From contig NZ_FNHI01000001.1 in NCBI RefSeq assembly GCF_900103455.1, positions 372,001 through 436,000 of the forward strand: 64,000 bases of DNA, given 5' to 3'. A program made the position numbers and the translations under genes. Under the pieces are notes generated by a model. The model saw only the letters and a list, made by a program, of their open reading frames with translations, made no database searches and had not been told where the DNA came from. Shown one piece after another: positions 44,085 through 52,165 of this stretch; the stretch's first letter is position 1; each line of letters starts with the position of its first letter. The stretch is from Streptomyces wuyuanensis (GTDB lineage Bacteria > Actinomycetota > Actinomycetes > Streptomycetales > Streptomycetaceae).

Positions 44085-45394
44085 CAGACCACCGGCAATC
44101 CCTCGGGCCCCCGGATCAACGCCCCGGGCCGCCAGCGCAGTTCCTCCGCCGGCACGGCGAGGCGCATCCCCGGGAAGCGGTCCACCATGGCGGAGAACAG
44201 CAGTTCGGTCTCCAGCCGGGCGAGCAGGGCGCCGACGCAGTAGTGCGGGCCGTACCCGAACGCCACGTGCGGATTGGGGCTGCGGTCCAGCACGATCCCG
44301 TCCGGGTCGGCGAAGACGTCCGGATCCCGGTTGGCGGCGAGGTACGACACGTAGACGGCCTCGCCCCGGCGGATCTCCCGGCCGCCGACGGTCACGTCCT
44401 CCGTGGCGATGCGGCACAGCCCCACGCCGTTGCGGTGCGGTATCCACCGCAGCAGTTCGTCGACGGCCGTGGCGCGCACCCCGGGGTCCCGGCACAGCCG
44501 GTCCATCAGATCGGGCCGGGTCAGCAGGATGTACGCCATGTTCCCGGTGTTGTTGGTGACCGCCTCACCGCCGATCTGGATCAGCAGCGCCAGTCCTACA
44601 GCCTCCGCCTCGGTGATCTCCCCGCCCGCGACGGCCGCCGACAGCAGTGCGACGACGTCCTCGCCGCCGGTGCCGCGGCGCTCGGCCAGCTGCCCGGCGA
44701 AGTAGTCGCACATCGCGTTCCTGGCCCGCTCGCTGCGCTCGGCGCCCTCGGCGGAGGACAGGATGAGCGAGGTCCACTCGTGCATGGCCGGGCGGTCCGC
44801 GGCGGGCACACCCATCAGTTCGCAGACGACGGCCAGCGGGAACGGCGCGAGGACGCGTGCGACCAGATCGGCGGGCGGCCCGTCGCGCAGCACCCCGTCG
44901 ACGAGTTCGTCGAGCATGGCCTGCGCCCGCCAGCGCAGCCGCTCCACGCCGCGGGTGGTGAACGCGGGGGCGACGGCTCGGCGCAGCCGGGTGTGGTCGG
45001 GCGGATCCTCGAAGCCGACGGCCCCGTCCACCGGGATGAAGTGCGGTGCGAGACGGGTGACGTCGCTGCCGACCACCGCCCTGCGGCTGAAGCGCGGATC
45101 GTTCGTCACCGTCCGTACGTCCTCGTGGCGCGACACCAGCCAGGCCCAGCCCTCGCCGTTGGGGAGCCGGATGCGCGTCACGGGTCCCTCCCGCATCAGT
45201 GCCGCGAGGTCCGGGTCGAACTCCACCCCGGTCAGGTCCCGCACCGGCCAGAAGCGGACCGGGGGAAGGGGGGCGGACGCGGCCGCCGCAGTGGTGGCTC
45301 CCGTCGCCGCCGTGGTCGTCGAGGCCTTGGCCGTCGTCGGGGTCGTGGTCGCGGGGGTGGTCGTGGTCGTGGTCGTGGAAGCTTCGTCCCGCAC
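44081..45394 (-). CDS. Cytochrome P450, CYP158A2-like (biflaviolin synthase type)
   Basis: 437 residues. The heme Cys is in VAFGYGPHYCVGALLARLE and the ExxR is in DELLRWIPHR. The I-helix reads IGGEAVTNNTGN, without the usual acid-Thr pair, as known for CYP158A2, which couples flaviolin molecules. The match with MREGPVTRIRLPNGEGWAWL is typical of that enzyme. An N-terminal run of about 35 Thr/Ala residues (8-41) has no place in the family and derives from short codon repeats. The GTG start at 45394 follows the rppA stop by one base. Confidence 0.88.
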   Translation of the reverse strand: MRDEASTTTTTTTPATTTPTTAKASTTTAATGATTAAAASAPLPPVRFWPVRDLTGVEFDPDLAALMREGPVTRIRLPNGEGWAWLVSRHEDVRTVTNDPRFSRRAVVGSDVTRLAPHFIPVDGAVGFEDPPDHTRLRRAVAPAFTTRGVERLRWRAQAMLDELVDGVLRDGPPADLVARVLAPFPLAVVCELMGVPAADRPAMHEWTSLILSSAEGAERSERARNAMCDYFAGQLAERRGTGGEDVVALLSAAVAGGEITEAEAVGLALLIQIGGEAVTNNTGNMAYILLTRPDLMDRLCRDPGVRATAVDELLRWIPHRNGVGLCRIATEDVTVGGREIRRGEAVYVSYLAANRDPDVFADPDGIVLDRSPNPHVAFGYGPHYCVGALLARLETELLFSAMVDRFPGMRLAVPAEELRWRPGALIRGPEGLPVVW

Positions 45395-45395
45395 G

Positions 45396-46472
45396 TCAGT
45401 TCCTTCCCGCGGGGGCCGGCACCTCGGCCTCGGTCCAGCGCCCCAGGCTCATCTCGGCGGTGATGCCCGGGCCGAAGCCGGCGAGGATGCCGCGCGCCGC
45501 GTGCCGGGTCGAGCCCTCGTCGAACAGCCTGCGCAGGGCGTCGAGGACGACGGCGCTGGCTATGTTCCCGTACTGGGTGAGCGTGGCCCGGCTGAACCGG
45601 AACGCGTCGGGCGGCACCCCGAGATACTTCCCCAGGTCGTCGAGGATGCGCGGACCGCCCGCGTGGACGATGTAGAAGTCCAGCGAGGCGGCGTCCCAGC
45701 CGTGTTCGGCCGCAAGCGCCCTCAGTGCCGGTGCCAGCGGTTCCATGGTGCCCGGAACCCGCCGGTCCAGTTTGAAGTGGAAGCCCGTGGAACGGACGTC
45801 GTAGGCGATCCAGTCCTCGGTGTCGCGCACCAGGTAGGAGCCGTTGCGCTCCAGCGCGACGCCGTGACCGCCGCGGCCGCGCACCACAGCGGCGGCGAGG
45901 CCGTCGCCGAAGAGCCCGTTGGACAGCAGGTTCCCCACGTCCAGATCGGTGGGCTGGTAGCAGAGCGAACAGAACTCGCAGGCCACGATGAGGGCGTTGG
46001 CCTCCGGGTAGGCCGTGCAGAAGTCGTGGGCACGGTTGACCGCCGCGCCCCCGGCCGCACAGCCGAGCTGGGCGATCGGCACCTGACGGGCGTCCGTGCG
46101 GAAGCCCATGGAGTTGATCAGCCAGGCGGTGAGCGACGGCATCATGAAGCCGGTGCACGACACGTAGATGATCACGTCTATGTCGACGGGCCGGAGCTCC
46201 GCGTCGGCGAGCGCCCGCTCGATCACCGCGGGCACCCGGGCCTTCGCCTCGGACTCGTAGACGGCGTTGCGGTGTTCGAAGCCGGGATGCTTCAGCGTCT
46301 CCTCGATCGGCTGCAGCAGGTGCCGCTTCTCCACCCCCGTGTTCCGGATCAGGCGAAGTGCCAGGTCCAGTTGCGGGTGGTCCGCGTGAACGGTCCGCGC
46401 CAGGTCCAGGGTCTGCTCCATGGTGATCACGTGTTCGGGTACGGACACCGCCGGTCGGCACAGAGTGGCCAT
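45396..46472 (-). CDS. rppA: 1,3,6,8-Tetrahydroxynaphthalene synthase RppA (type III PKS)
   Basis: 358-residue type III polyketide synthase that condenses five malonyl-CoA to tetrahydroxynaphthalene. It begins MATLCRPAVSVPEHVITMEQ as RppA does. The catalytic Cys is in PIAQLGCAAGGAA (near 138), His in DFYIVHAGGPRILDD and Asn in LTQYGNIASAVV; ITAEMSLGRW lies near the end. The product oxidises to flaviolin and can feed pigment or biflaviolin formation. First gene of the minus-strand operon; ATG 46472 has AGAAGGG upstream. Confidence 0.94.
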   Translation of the reverse strand: MATLCRPAVSVPEHVITMEQTLDLARTVHADHPQLDLALRLIRNTGVEKRHLLQPIEETLKHPGFEHRNAVYESEAKARVPAVIERALADAELRPVDIDVIIYVSCTGFMMPSLTAWLINSMGFRTDARQVPIAQLGCAAGGAAVNRAHDFCTAYPEANALIVACEFCSLCYQPTDLDVGNLLSNGLFGDGLAAAVVRGRGGHGVALERNGSYLVRDTEDWIAYDVRSTGFHFKLDRRVPGTMEPLAPALRALAAEHGWDAASLDFYIVHAGGPRILDDLGKYLGVPPDAFRFSRATLTQYGNIASAVVLDALRRLFDEGSTRHAARGILAGFGPGITAEMSLGRWTEAEVPAPAGRN

Positions 46473-46554
46473 GATGGTGCGCCCTTCTCTCGTGTTCCCC
46501 TCCAAAAGGATCCGGGAGGTCACCCGTTCGTGCCCGCCGAGGAAAGCCCCTGTG

Positions 46555-46626
46555 GCTGGTCCGTCCGGGTGATGGCGTCCCGGCGGCGGGCCGGCCGGGA
46601 AACGCTGGCCCGTCCGGGTGATGGCG
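46555..46626. repeat. Direct repeat pair in the rppA/P450 divergent region
   Basis: A 23-base sequence (GCTGGTCCGTCCGGGTGATG then GCG) at 46555-46577 recurs at 46604-46626 with one mismatch. A second shared block CGGCCGGGA follows each copy. The pair lies between the two divergent operons and may be a regulator-binding site or a small local duplication. Confidence 0.55.
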
Positions 46627-46756
46627 GGGCGGCGGCCGTCCCGATCGCGCGTCGGCCGGGAAGGGATGTCGGAACCGTTGAACGCCGCCCGCTCCGCTCA
46701 CCCGGCGAGACCGGGGGGCCGCGGCGGCATCGGGCGTCGGACGTTGGGAGTTGAAC

Positions 46757-48004
46757 GTGGAGACGTCAGAACCCGGGACGCCGGCCGTCTCCGGACCCGG
46801 TCCACGGGGGGACGAGGACGTTCGCCACTGGAGCCTCGAGGACCTGAGGGCCCTGGACTTCGACCCGTTCCTGACCACAGTCCTCCGCGACGAGCCGGTG
46901 GTACGCATCCGGCTGCCGTACGGCGAGGGCACCGCCTGGCTCGTGACGCGCCACGACGACGTCAAGTCGGTCACGTCGGACCCCCGGTTCAGCCGCCGGG
47001 CCCTCGCGGACCGGGACGTCACCAGCGGTTCTCCGCATGCCATCGCCTCGCGGCACGCCGCCCTCAACTACACGGACCCGCCGCACCTCACGACCATGCG
47101 CCGGGTCGTCGCCCGCGCCTTCACCGGCGGCAGCATGGAGCGGCTGAGACCCCTGGCCCAGCGGACCGCCGACGCCCTGCTGGACGAGATGGAGCGGCAC
47201 GGCTCCCCGGCCGATCTGGTGCGGCATCTGCACGGGCCGTTCCCGCTGTCCGTCGTCGGCGACCTGCTGGGTCTGCCGGAGGAGGACCGTGCCGGGATGA
47301 TCTCCTGGACGGATGTGATCATGACGCCGGGCCCGGCACCGGCCCGAAGCCAGGAGGGCAGGAAGTCGGTCCGCGAGGTCGTCGAAGCACTCCTCGCCCG
47401 CAGGCGCGCGGAGCCGGCTGACGACCTGGCCGGGGTGCTCGCCGCCGCCGCCGCCGACGGGGAGATCAGCGAGGACGAGGCGCTGTCGATGGCGACGGCG
47501 ATCCTGGTGAGCGGAGCGCACGCGGTCCGCAACAACAGCGCAAACATGGTGTACGCGCTTCTCACCCGTCCGGAGCAACTGGCGCGGCTGCGTGCCGAGC
47601 CCGGACTGCTGCCGCGGGCGGTCGAGGAACTGCTGCGGTACATCCCGCACCGCAACGGCGTGGGCCTGCCGAGGATCGCCACCGAGGACGTGGAGGTCGG
47701 CGGCGTACGCATCGCGGCCGGCGAGGCGGTCTACTGCTCCTACCTGGCCGCGAACCGGGACCCCGAGGTCTTCCCCGACCCGCACGCCCTCGACTTCGAC
47801 CGCCCGGCCGCCGCCCATCTGTCGTTCGGGTTCGGCCCGCACCACTGCGTGGGCCCGATGCTGGCGCGGATGGAGTCCGAGGTGATGCTCGCGACGCTGC
47901 TGCGCCGCTACCCGCGGCTGGCCCTCGCGGTGCCTCCGGAGGAGATCGCCTGGCAGGAGGGCGCGCTGATCCGCGGGCCCAAGTCGCTCCCGGTGAGCTG
48001 GTGA
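46757..48004 (+). CDS. Second CYP158-like cytochrome P450
   Basis: 415 residues, heme Cys in LSFGFGPHHCVGPMLARME and ExxR in EELLRYIPHR. It is clearly paralogous to the minus-strand P450, sharing RIRLPYGEGTAWLVTRHDDV, and the I-helix SGAHAVRNNSAN likewise lacks the acid-Thr pair. Two CYP158 enzymes are also known in S. coelicolor, but there they are not in this divergent layout as far as I recall. GTG 46757 has GGGAG six bases upstream; a TTG at 46751 is less likely. It probably acts on flaviolin too, giving different coupling positions or later tailoring. Confidence 0.88.
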   Translation: METSEPGTPAVSGPGPRGDEDVRHWSLEDLRALDFDPFLTTVLRDEPVVRIRLPYGEGTAWLVTRHDDVKSVTSDPRFSRRALADRDVTSGSPHAIASRHAALNYTDPPHLTTMRRVVARAFTGGSMERLRPLAQRTADALLDEMERHGSPADLVRHLHGPFPLSVVGDLLGLPEEDRAGMISWTDVIMTPGPAPARSQEGRKSVREVVEALLARRRAEPADDLAGVLAAAAADGEISEDEALSMATAILVSGAHAVRNNSANMVYALLTRPEQLARLRAEPGLLPRAVEELLRYIPHRNGVGLPRIATEDVEVGGVRIAAGEAVYCSYLAANRDPEVFPDPHALDFDRPAAAHLSFGFGPHHCVGPMLARMESEVMLATLLRRYPRLALAVPPEEIAWQEGALIRGPKSLPVSW

Positions 48005-48011
48005 GGCCGCA

Positions 48012-48257
48012 ATGGACGTGGACCTGCGCATCGTGCACGGCGCTCCGGACGCCGAGGAACTGGCCGCCGTCATGGCCGTGCTGACCGTTGTCGCCCACCG
48101 CCGCTCCACCCCCCGCGCCACCGCCGGCGGCGGCGCACCGGACGGCGGATCGCGGCGCGCCCACTGGGACCGGGCCTGGGGAGGCGGCTTCCAGCCCAGC
48201 GGCTCTTGGCGGGAACGGGACCGGACGGTGACGGCGTTCGACCCGGGCAGCCGCTGA
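48012..48257 (+). CDS. Acyl-CoA carboxylase epsilon subunit-like protein
   Basis: 81 residues: DVDLRIVHGAPDAEELAAVM at the start matches the short helix-strand opening of actinobacterial AccE/PccE subunits, and WGGGFQPSGSWRERD matches their C-terminal end. These subunits stabilise and activate acetyl/propionyl-CoA carboxylases. It starts 7 bases after the P450 stop, so the two are co-transcribed. No carboxylase alpha or beta gene is nearby. RppA uses five malonyl-CoA, so a dedicated activator of malonyl-CoA supply is an attractive reading. Confidence 0.75.
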   Translation: MDVDLRIVHGAPDAEELAAVMAVLTVVAHRRSTPRATAGGGAPDGGSRRAHWDRAWGGGFQPSGSWRERDRTVTAFDPGSR

Positions 48258-48358
48258 CCCCGGCCGGGCGGCGCCCCTCGGGCGGCCGTCCCCGCGCGCG
48301 ACCGATGGGAAGCACCGCGCATGAACCCGCACGCCCCGGGTATCCGGAGTCAGCGATT

Positions 48359-48394
48359 GCCCCCACGAAGGGGGCGGCACCCCCCCATGCCGCC
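48359..48394. other. Overlapping hairpins with an all-C loop, between accE-like and NAD-kinase-like genes
   Basis: GCCCCC (48359-48364) can pair with GGGGGC (48370-48375). The alternative stem GGGGCGGCA/TGCCGCCCC (48371-48379 with 48388-48396) closes the loop CCCCCCCA. The two stems exclude each other. A further stem GGCCCCGCC/GGCGGGGCC follows near 48403-48440. The run of seven C in a loop recalls the 6C RNA class of actinobacteria, but the locus is wrong for the known one. It is otherwise a bidirectional terminator between convergent genes. Confidence 0.4.
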
Positions 48395-48550
48395 CCGCGA
48401 ACGGCCCCGCCCGCCGCCCCCTCCGGCCGGCGGGGCCGACGCATCCCCGCCGGAGTCCGCCCCGGGACGGCGACGTCGGGACGGCGGGCCCGTGGCGGTG
48501 CCGTCGTGGCAGCGCCCTCGAAGGCGACCGGACGCGTCCCCCGGAAGCGG

Positions 48551-49546
48551 TCAGACGAGGAGCCGCAGCGATGTGTCCGACACCCCCACGCGGACCGACT
48601 GGCCCCAGGTCAGCTCCAGCGCGTCGGACTCCATGCCGTCGCCGAAGGCCACCAGCCGGTCGGACTCGACGGTCAGCCGCAGTCGGCGCCCGGCCGTGAG
48701 GTCCCCTTCCACCAGCGACGTCCCGGTGGCGGGGGAGGGCCACGCCTCGCGGACGAACCACAGCAGCCGGGCCTCGGCGGGTGCCGGCAGCGGCCGGCTG
48801 CCGCCGCGTTCCCGCCACAGCGACCGCAGCCAGCCGGTCGCGCCCGTCCCGGTGCCGACGAGGACCCCGGAGGACGCCTGGACCTCACCTCCCCCGCCCA
48901 CGACGCTTCCGCCACCTCCGTCGCTGCCGCCTCGCGCCGCGACCCCCGCAGGGCCGGTGTTCCCAGCCGTCTCGGGGTGCCCCGCCGGGGGACCCGGGCC
49001 GTCGAGGTCCAGCCGGTAGCGGGACGTCTGGTGGTCCGGCCGCCCCAGGTAGATCTCGTTGAGCGCCACGAGCCGCTGGGTGTCGTCGGCCACGGCCTCC
49101 ACCATGGTGAGCTCGTCCACCGCGGCACCGCGCGACACGGCGGCCCGCAGCAGCGGGCCCGCTTCGTCGGGCCGGTGCCGCACCAGTACGCCGGCGTTGC
49201 GCCCGGGGTCGGTGTCGATGCCCACTACCGGCTGACCGGCCAGGTACTTCGCCGTGTTGGCGACGAGCCCGTCCTGTCCGGCCACGACCACCACGTCCTC
49301 GGGGGCGAACAGGAAGCGGTCGAGGTCCGCCCGCTCCACCCGGGCCCGGCGCCACTGGGGCGGCACCGCCGCCGAGACGGTGGCCAGCGCCCGACCGGTG
49401 CGCCGGTGCCGATCGGCGACCTCACGGATGCCGCGGCCGCGTGAGGACAGGAAGAACTCGGCCTGCCCGTGTGTGCCGTGACGGGCGAGCAGTTCCTCGT
49501 ACTCGGTCGTGCGGTGCACGATCACCGCGCGCGGGGCGAGGCTCAC
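48551..49546 (-). CDS. NAD-kinase-like protein coupled to an SPFH gene
   Basis: 331 residues. VVVVAGQDGLVANTAKYLAG aligns with the GGDGTxL nucleotide-binding loop of ATP-NAD kinases (here GQDG), followed by VVGIDTDPGRNAGVLV. GVLVGTGTGATGWLRSLWRE resembles the second NAD-kinase motif (T-G-S-T-A/G). A Gly/Ser-rich insert sits between (about 220-245). The substituted first motif (Gly-Gln-Asp-Gly instead of Gly-Gly-Asp-Gly) makes true NAD kinase activity uncertain. The GTG start overlaps the SPFH stop (GTGA). Confidence 0.75.
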   Translation of the reverse strand: MSLAPRAVIVHRTTEYEELLARHGTHGQAEFFLSSRGRGIREVADRHRRTGRALATVSAAVPPQWRRARVERADLDRFLFAPEDVVVVAGQDGLVANTAKYLAGQPVVGIDTDPGRNAGVLVRHRPDEAGPLLRAAVSRGAAVDELTMVEAVADDTQRLVALNEIYLGRPDHQTSRYRLDLDGPGPPAGHPETAGNTGPAGVAARGGSDGGGGSVVGGGGEVQASSGVLVGTGTGATGWLRSLWRERGGSRPLPAPAEARLLWFVREAWPSPATGTSLVEGDLTAGRRLRLTVESDRLVAFGDGMESDALELTWGQSVRVGVSDTSLRLLV

Positions 49547-50571
49547 GCGCCCTCCGTTCCCGTTCCCGTGCCGGTTCCCGTGCCGCCCAGCCGTGCGAGC
49601 AGTCCGGTGAGGACGTCGGGGGAGAGGGTGATGCTGTCGACGCGAGGCAGGTTCTCCGCGAGCCGGGTGACGGCGAGGGCGTGCAGGGTGGCCGGGTCGG
49701 CCTCGGAGTGCACCCGCAGCCAGGCGGCCTGGGCCCCGGCGCGGGCCTCGCCCACCTCCCTCGCCGCCGTCGCCTCGGCCTTGGCGAGCCGCACCCTCCG
49801 GGCGGCCTCCGCCTCGGCGCGCACGGCGTCCGCCGCGGCGCCCTCCTCGGCCTCGCGCCGGGCGTTGGTGCCCTTCTGGTCGACCAACCGCTCCTCCCGC
49901 CGGGCGAGTTCGATCCTGCTGGCCAGCTCGTTCTCCGCGATGGCCCGCTCCCGCTCCACGGCCACCGCCCGCCGCTCGTACGTCGCGCGGTCGGCCTCCT
50001 GCTGGATCTGCTCGCGCGCCGGTGTGCGCAAGGCCCGTTCGACCTCGGGTTCCGGCCGCAGGGCGATGACGCGGACCGCCACCACCTCGATGCCCGTGTC
50101 GGAGAGCCGCGGCTCCGCGCCCAGCCCGCCGCCGATCCGCTCGCGCACGGCCGCGACGCCGTCGACCAGCGCGGCCGACAGAGGGGTGCGGGCCAGCACG
50201 TCCAGCGCGTGCTGCTGGGCGGTCTCGGTCAGCAGCGTCGAGATCTGCTCCAGCGGTGCGCCCCGCCAGGCGCCGGTGTCCGGGTCGACGGAGAAGTCCA
50301 GCCGGGCGGCCGCCGTGGCCGGGTCGCTGATCCGGTACGTCACCGTCGCCTGCACCGACACGTCCTGGAAGTCGGACGTCCTGGCGTGGAAGGTCATGGC
50401 CAGTTCCCGGTCGTCGACGGGGACTTCGGACAGTGCGGCGGTGAGCGCGCGGAACCAGAAGCTGAGGCCGGGACCGTCGTGGACCAGCCTGCCGCGGCGG
50501 TGGTGGCGGACGTGGACGGTGGGCGCGGAACGCAGATGGCGCCAGCCGAGGCGCCTGGTGATGTCGGACAT
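49543..50571 (-). CDS. SPFH (stomatin/prohibitin-like) domain protein
   Basis: 342 residues. The SPFH domain covers about 20-200 (LAMTFHARTSDFQDVSVQAT, ISDPATAAARLDFSVDP, SDTGIEVVAVRVIAL). A long charged helix follows (about 205-300, ERERAIAENELASRIELARR) that would form a coiled coil for ring assembly. Unlike most bacterial flotillins, there is no obvious N-terminal membrane anchor. It ends in a GTGTGTGTE dipeptide repeat. First in an operon with an NAD-kinase-like gene, a pairing whose function is not established. Confidence 0.85.
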   Translation of the reverse strand: MSDITRRLGWRHLRSAPTVHVRHHRRGRLVHDGPGLSFWFRALTAALSEVPVDDRELAMTFHARTSDFQDVSVQATVTYRISDPATAAARLDFSVDPDTGAWRGAPLEQISTLLTETAQQHALDVLARTPLSAALVDGVAAVRERIGGGLGAEPRLSDTGIEVVAVRVIALRPEPEVERALRTPAREQIQQEADRATYERRAVAVERERAIAENELASRIELARREERLVDQKGTNARREAEEGAAADAVRAEAEAARRVRLAKAEATAAREVGEARAGAQAAWLRVHSEADPATLHALAVTRLAENLPRVDSITLSPDVLTGLLARLGGTGTGTGTGTEGA

Positions 50572-50588
50572 GCGACAACCCCCTCTTC

Positions 50589-50636
50589 TCGTCATTGCGA
50601 CGATATCGAGTAGAGCGTTTATCGTCAATCCGACGA
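50589..50636. promoter_or_regulatory. Two copies of TCGTC-N5-GACGA in the SPFH/DUF488 divergent region
   Basis: Palindromes TCGTC-ATTGC-GACGA (50589-50603) and TCGTC-AATCC-GACGA (50622-50636) are 33 bp apart centre to centre, about three helical turns, so on the same DNA face. They lie 18-65 bases upstream of the SPFH start in an AT-richer patch. The layout fits cooperative binding by a dimeric repressor, with no candidate regulator adjacent. Confidence 0.6.
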
Positions 50637-50688
50637 AATTTGCCTCGCTGCGCTTGCGCGGCGCGGTGCCGCACAGCAGGCTGGCGGG

Positions 50689-51066
50689 ATGGCGACCATC
50701 AACGTCCGCAGGGTCTACGACGACCCCGAACCGGACGACGGCACCCGCGTACTCGTCGACAGACTCTGGCCGCGCGGCGTCTCCAAGGAACGGGCCGCCG
50801 TCGACGCCTGGCTCAAGGACGTCGCCCCGTCGGGCGAGTTGCGCGGCTGGTACCACCACGACCGCTCCCGGTACCACGAGTTCGAGGCCCGCTACCGCAG
50901 CGAACTGGAGGACGGCCCGGCCGCGCAGGCCCTGGAGCAGTTGCGCGAACTCGTCCGCGGCGGACCGGTAACCCTCGTCACCTCGGTGAAGAGCGTCGGG
51001 GACAGCCATGTCCCCACGCTCGTCGACGTGCTGGAGAAGTCCGCTCCGCCGCCCGCGAGCCGGTAG
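50689..51066 (+). CDS. DUF488 family protein
   Basis: 125 residues, beginning INVRRVYDDPEPDDGTRVLV with DRLWPRGVSKE, the standard DUF488 signature, and HHDRSRYHEFEARYRSEL in the middle. Function unknown; a nucleic-acid or thiol-related role has been guessed for the family. CAGGCT lies six bases before the ATG, possibly another leaderless start. It diverges from the SPFH operon. Confidence 0.87.
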   Translation: MATINVRRVYDDPEPDDGTRVLVDRLWPRGVSKERAAVDAWLKDVAPSGELRGWYHHDRSRYHEFEARYRSELEDGPAAQALEQLRELVRGGPVTLVTSVKSVGDSHVPTLVDVLEKSAPPPASR

Positions 51067-51157
51067 GAACGGATCCGCCGCCCGGCGGGCAGCCCGCCCG
51101 CCCGCTCGTCCGCGGCCGGGCCGTGCCACCCGCCCCGGCCGGGAGGAGGCGCGGGGG

Positions 51158-52135
51158 TCAGCGGGCGGGAGCGAAGGCGTCGACTCCCGTGAGTTCCGCC
51201 GACAGCGCCCACAGCCGCGCCGCGTCTCCGGGGTCGGTCGCATAGGGCCGTACCCCGCTGGTCAGTTCGTCCGTCGCGTCCTCGCCGAGCGCCTCGGCCA
51301 CGTCGCAGTCCTCGAGGTAGAGACCGCCCATGTCCGCCAGGCGGGGCGACGTGGCCGCCCACACCTGCGTCGCCGCGCCCTGCTCCGGCGTCTTGAAGCT
51401 CGGGTCGAGCGGTGTGCCCTGCTCGTCGATCCATCCCCGCCCTACCATCTCCTCCTCGGGCAGATGGCGCACGAGTTCGGTGATGATCTCGCCGGGATGG
51501 ACGGCGAACGCCCGGACCCCGGCCTTCCGGCCGAGCGCGTCGAGCTGTACGGCGAACAGCACGTTGGCCGTCTTCGCCTGCCCGTACGCCTGTCACTTGT
51601 CGTAGCCGTCCGCGAAGTCGGGGTCGTCCCAGCGGATGCCGGAGAGCTGGTGCCCGCGGGAGGAGACCGAGACGACCCGCGCCCCGCCGCCGCTCGCGAT
51701 CGCGGGCCAGAGCCTGTTGACGAGGGCGTAGTGACCCAGGTGGTTCGTGGCGAACTGGGCCTCCCAGCCCGGCCCCACCCGTGTCTCCGGGCTGGCCATG
51801 ATCCCGGCGTTGCCGATCAGGATGTCGATGTCGCGGCCCGAGTCGAGGAACCGAGCGGCAAAGCCGCGGACGCTCTCGAGGTCGGCGAGGTCGAGCTCGT
51901 CGACCTCCACGCCGCCGACGCCGGCGAGGGCCTCCTCGGCGGCGGCCGGACGGCGGGCCGGTACGACGACCGAGGCGCCGGCACCGGCCAGGGCCCGGGT
52001 GGTCGCCAGTCCGAGGCCCGAGTAGCCGCCCGTGACGACGGCCAGCCTTCCGGTGAGGTCGATGCCCTGCAGAACGTCCGGCGTGGTGCTCCGGGCCCCG
52101 AAACCCGAACCGATCTTGTGCTGTCGAGTGCTCAT
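51158..52135 (-). pseudogene. Short-chain dehydrogenase broken by an in-frame TGA
   Basis: Read through, this is a 325-residue SDR of the retinol/protochlorophyllide reductase type. NAD(P) motif: LAVVTGGYSGLGLATTRALA; LIGNAGIMASPE; catalytic Ser in VVSVSSRGHQLSG. At codon 181 (51593-51595) GYDK is followed by TGA, then QAYGQAKTANVLFAVQLDAL in the same frame. Homologues have Trp (TGG) there. The stop removes the catalytic Tyr and Lys (YGQAK), so the N-terminal product of 180 residues cannot be active. A single base change, with the rest of the frame intact, implies a recent mutation or a sequencing error. Confidence 0.85.
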
Positions 52136-52165
52136 GCTTCGATGCTGGGCCTTGGAGCGCACTCG

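Noticed and set aside
51593..51595. TGA in the SDR gene as a selenocysteine codon
   Set aside because: Homologues have Trp there, no selenium hairpin follows in an appropriate place, and no selenoprotein genes are in view.
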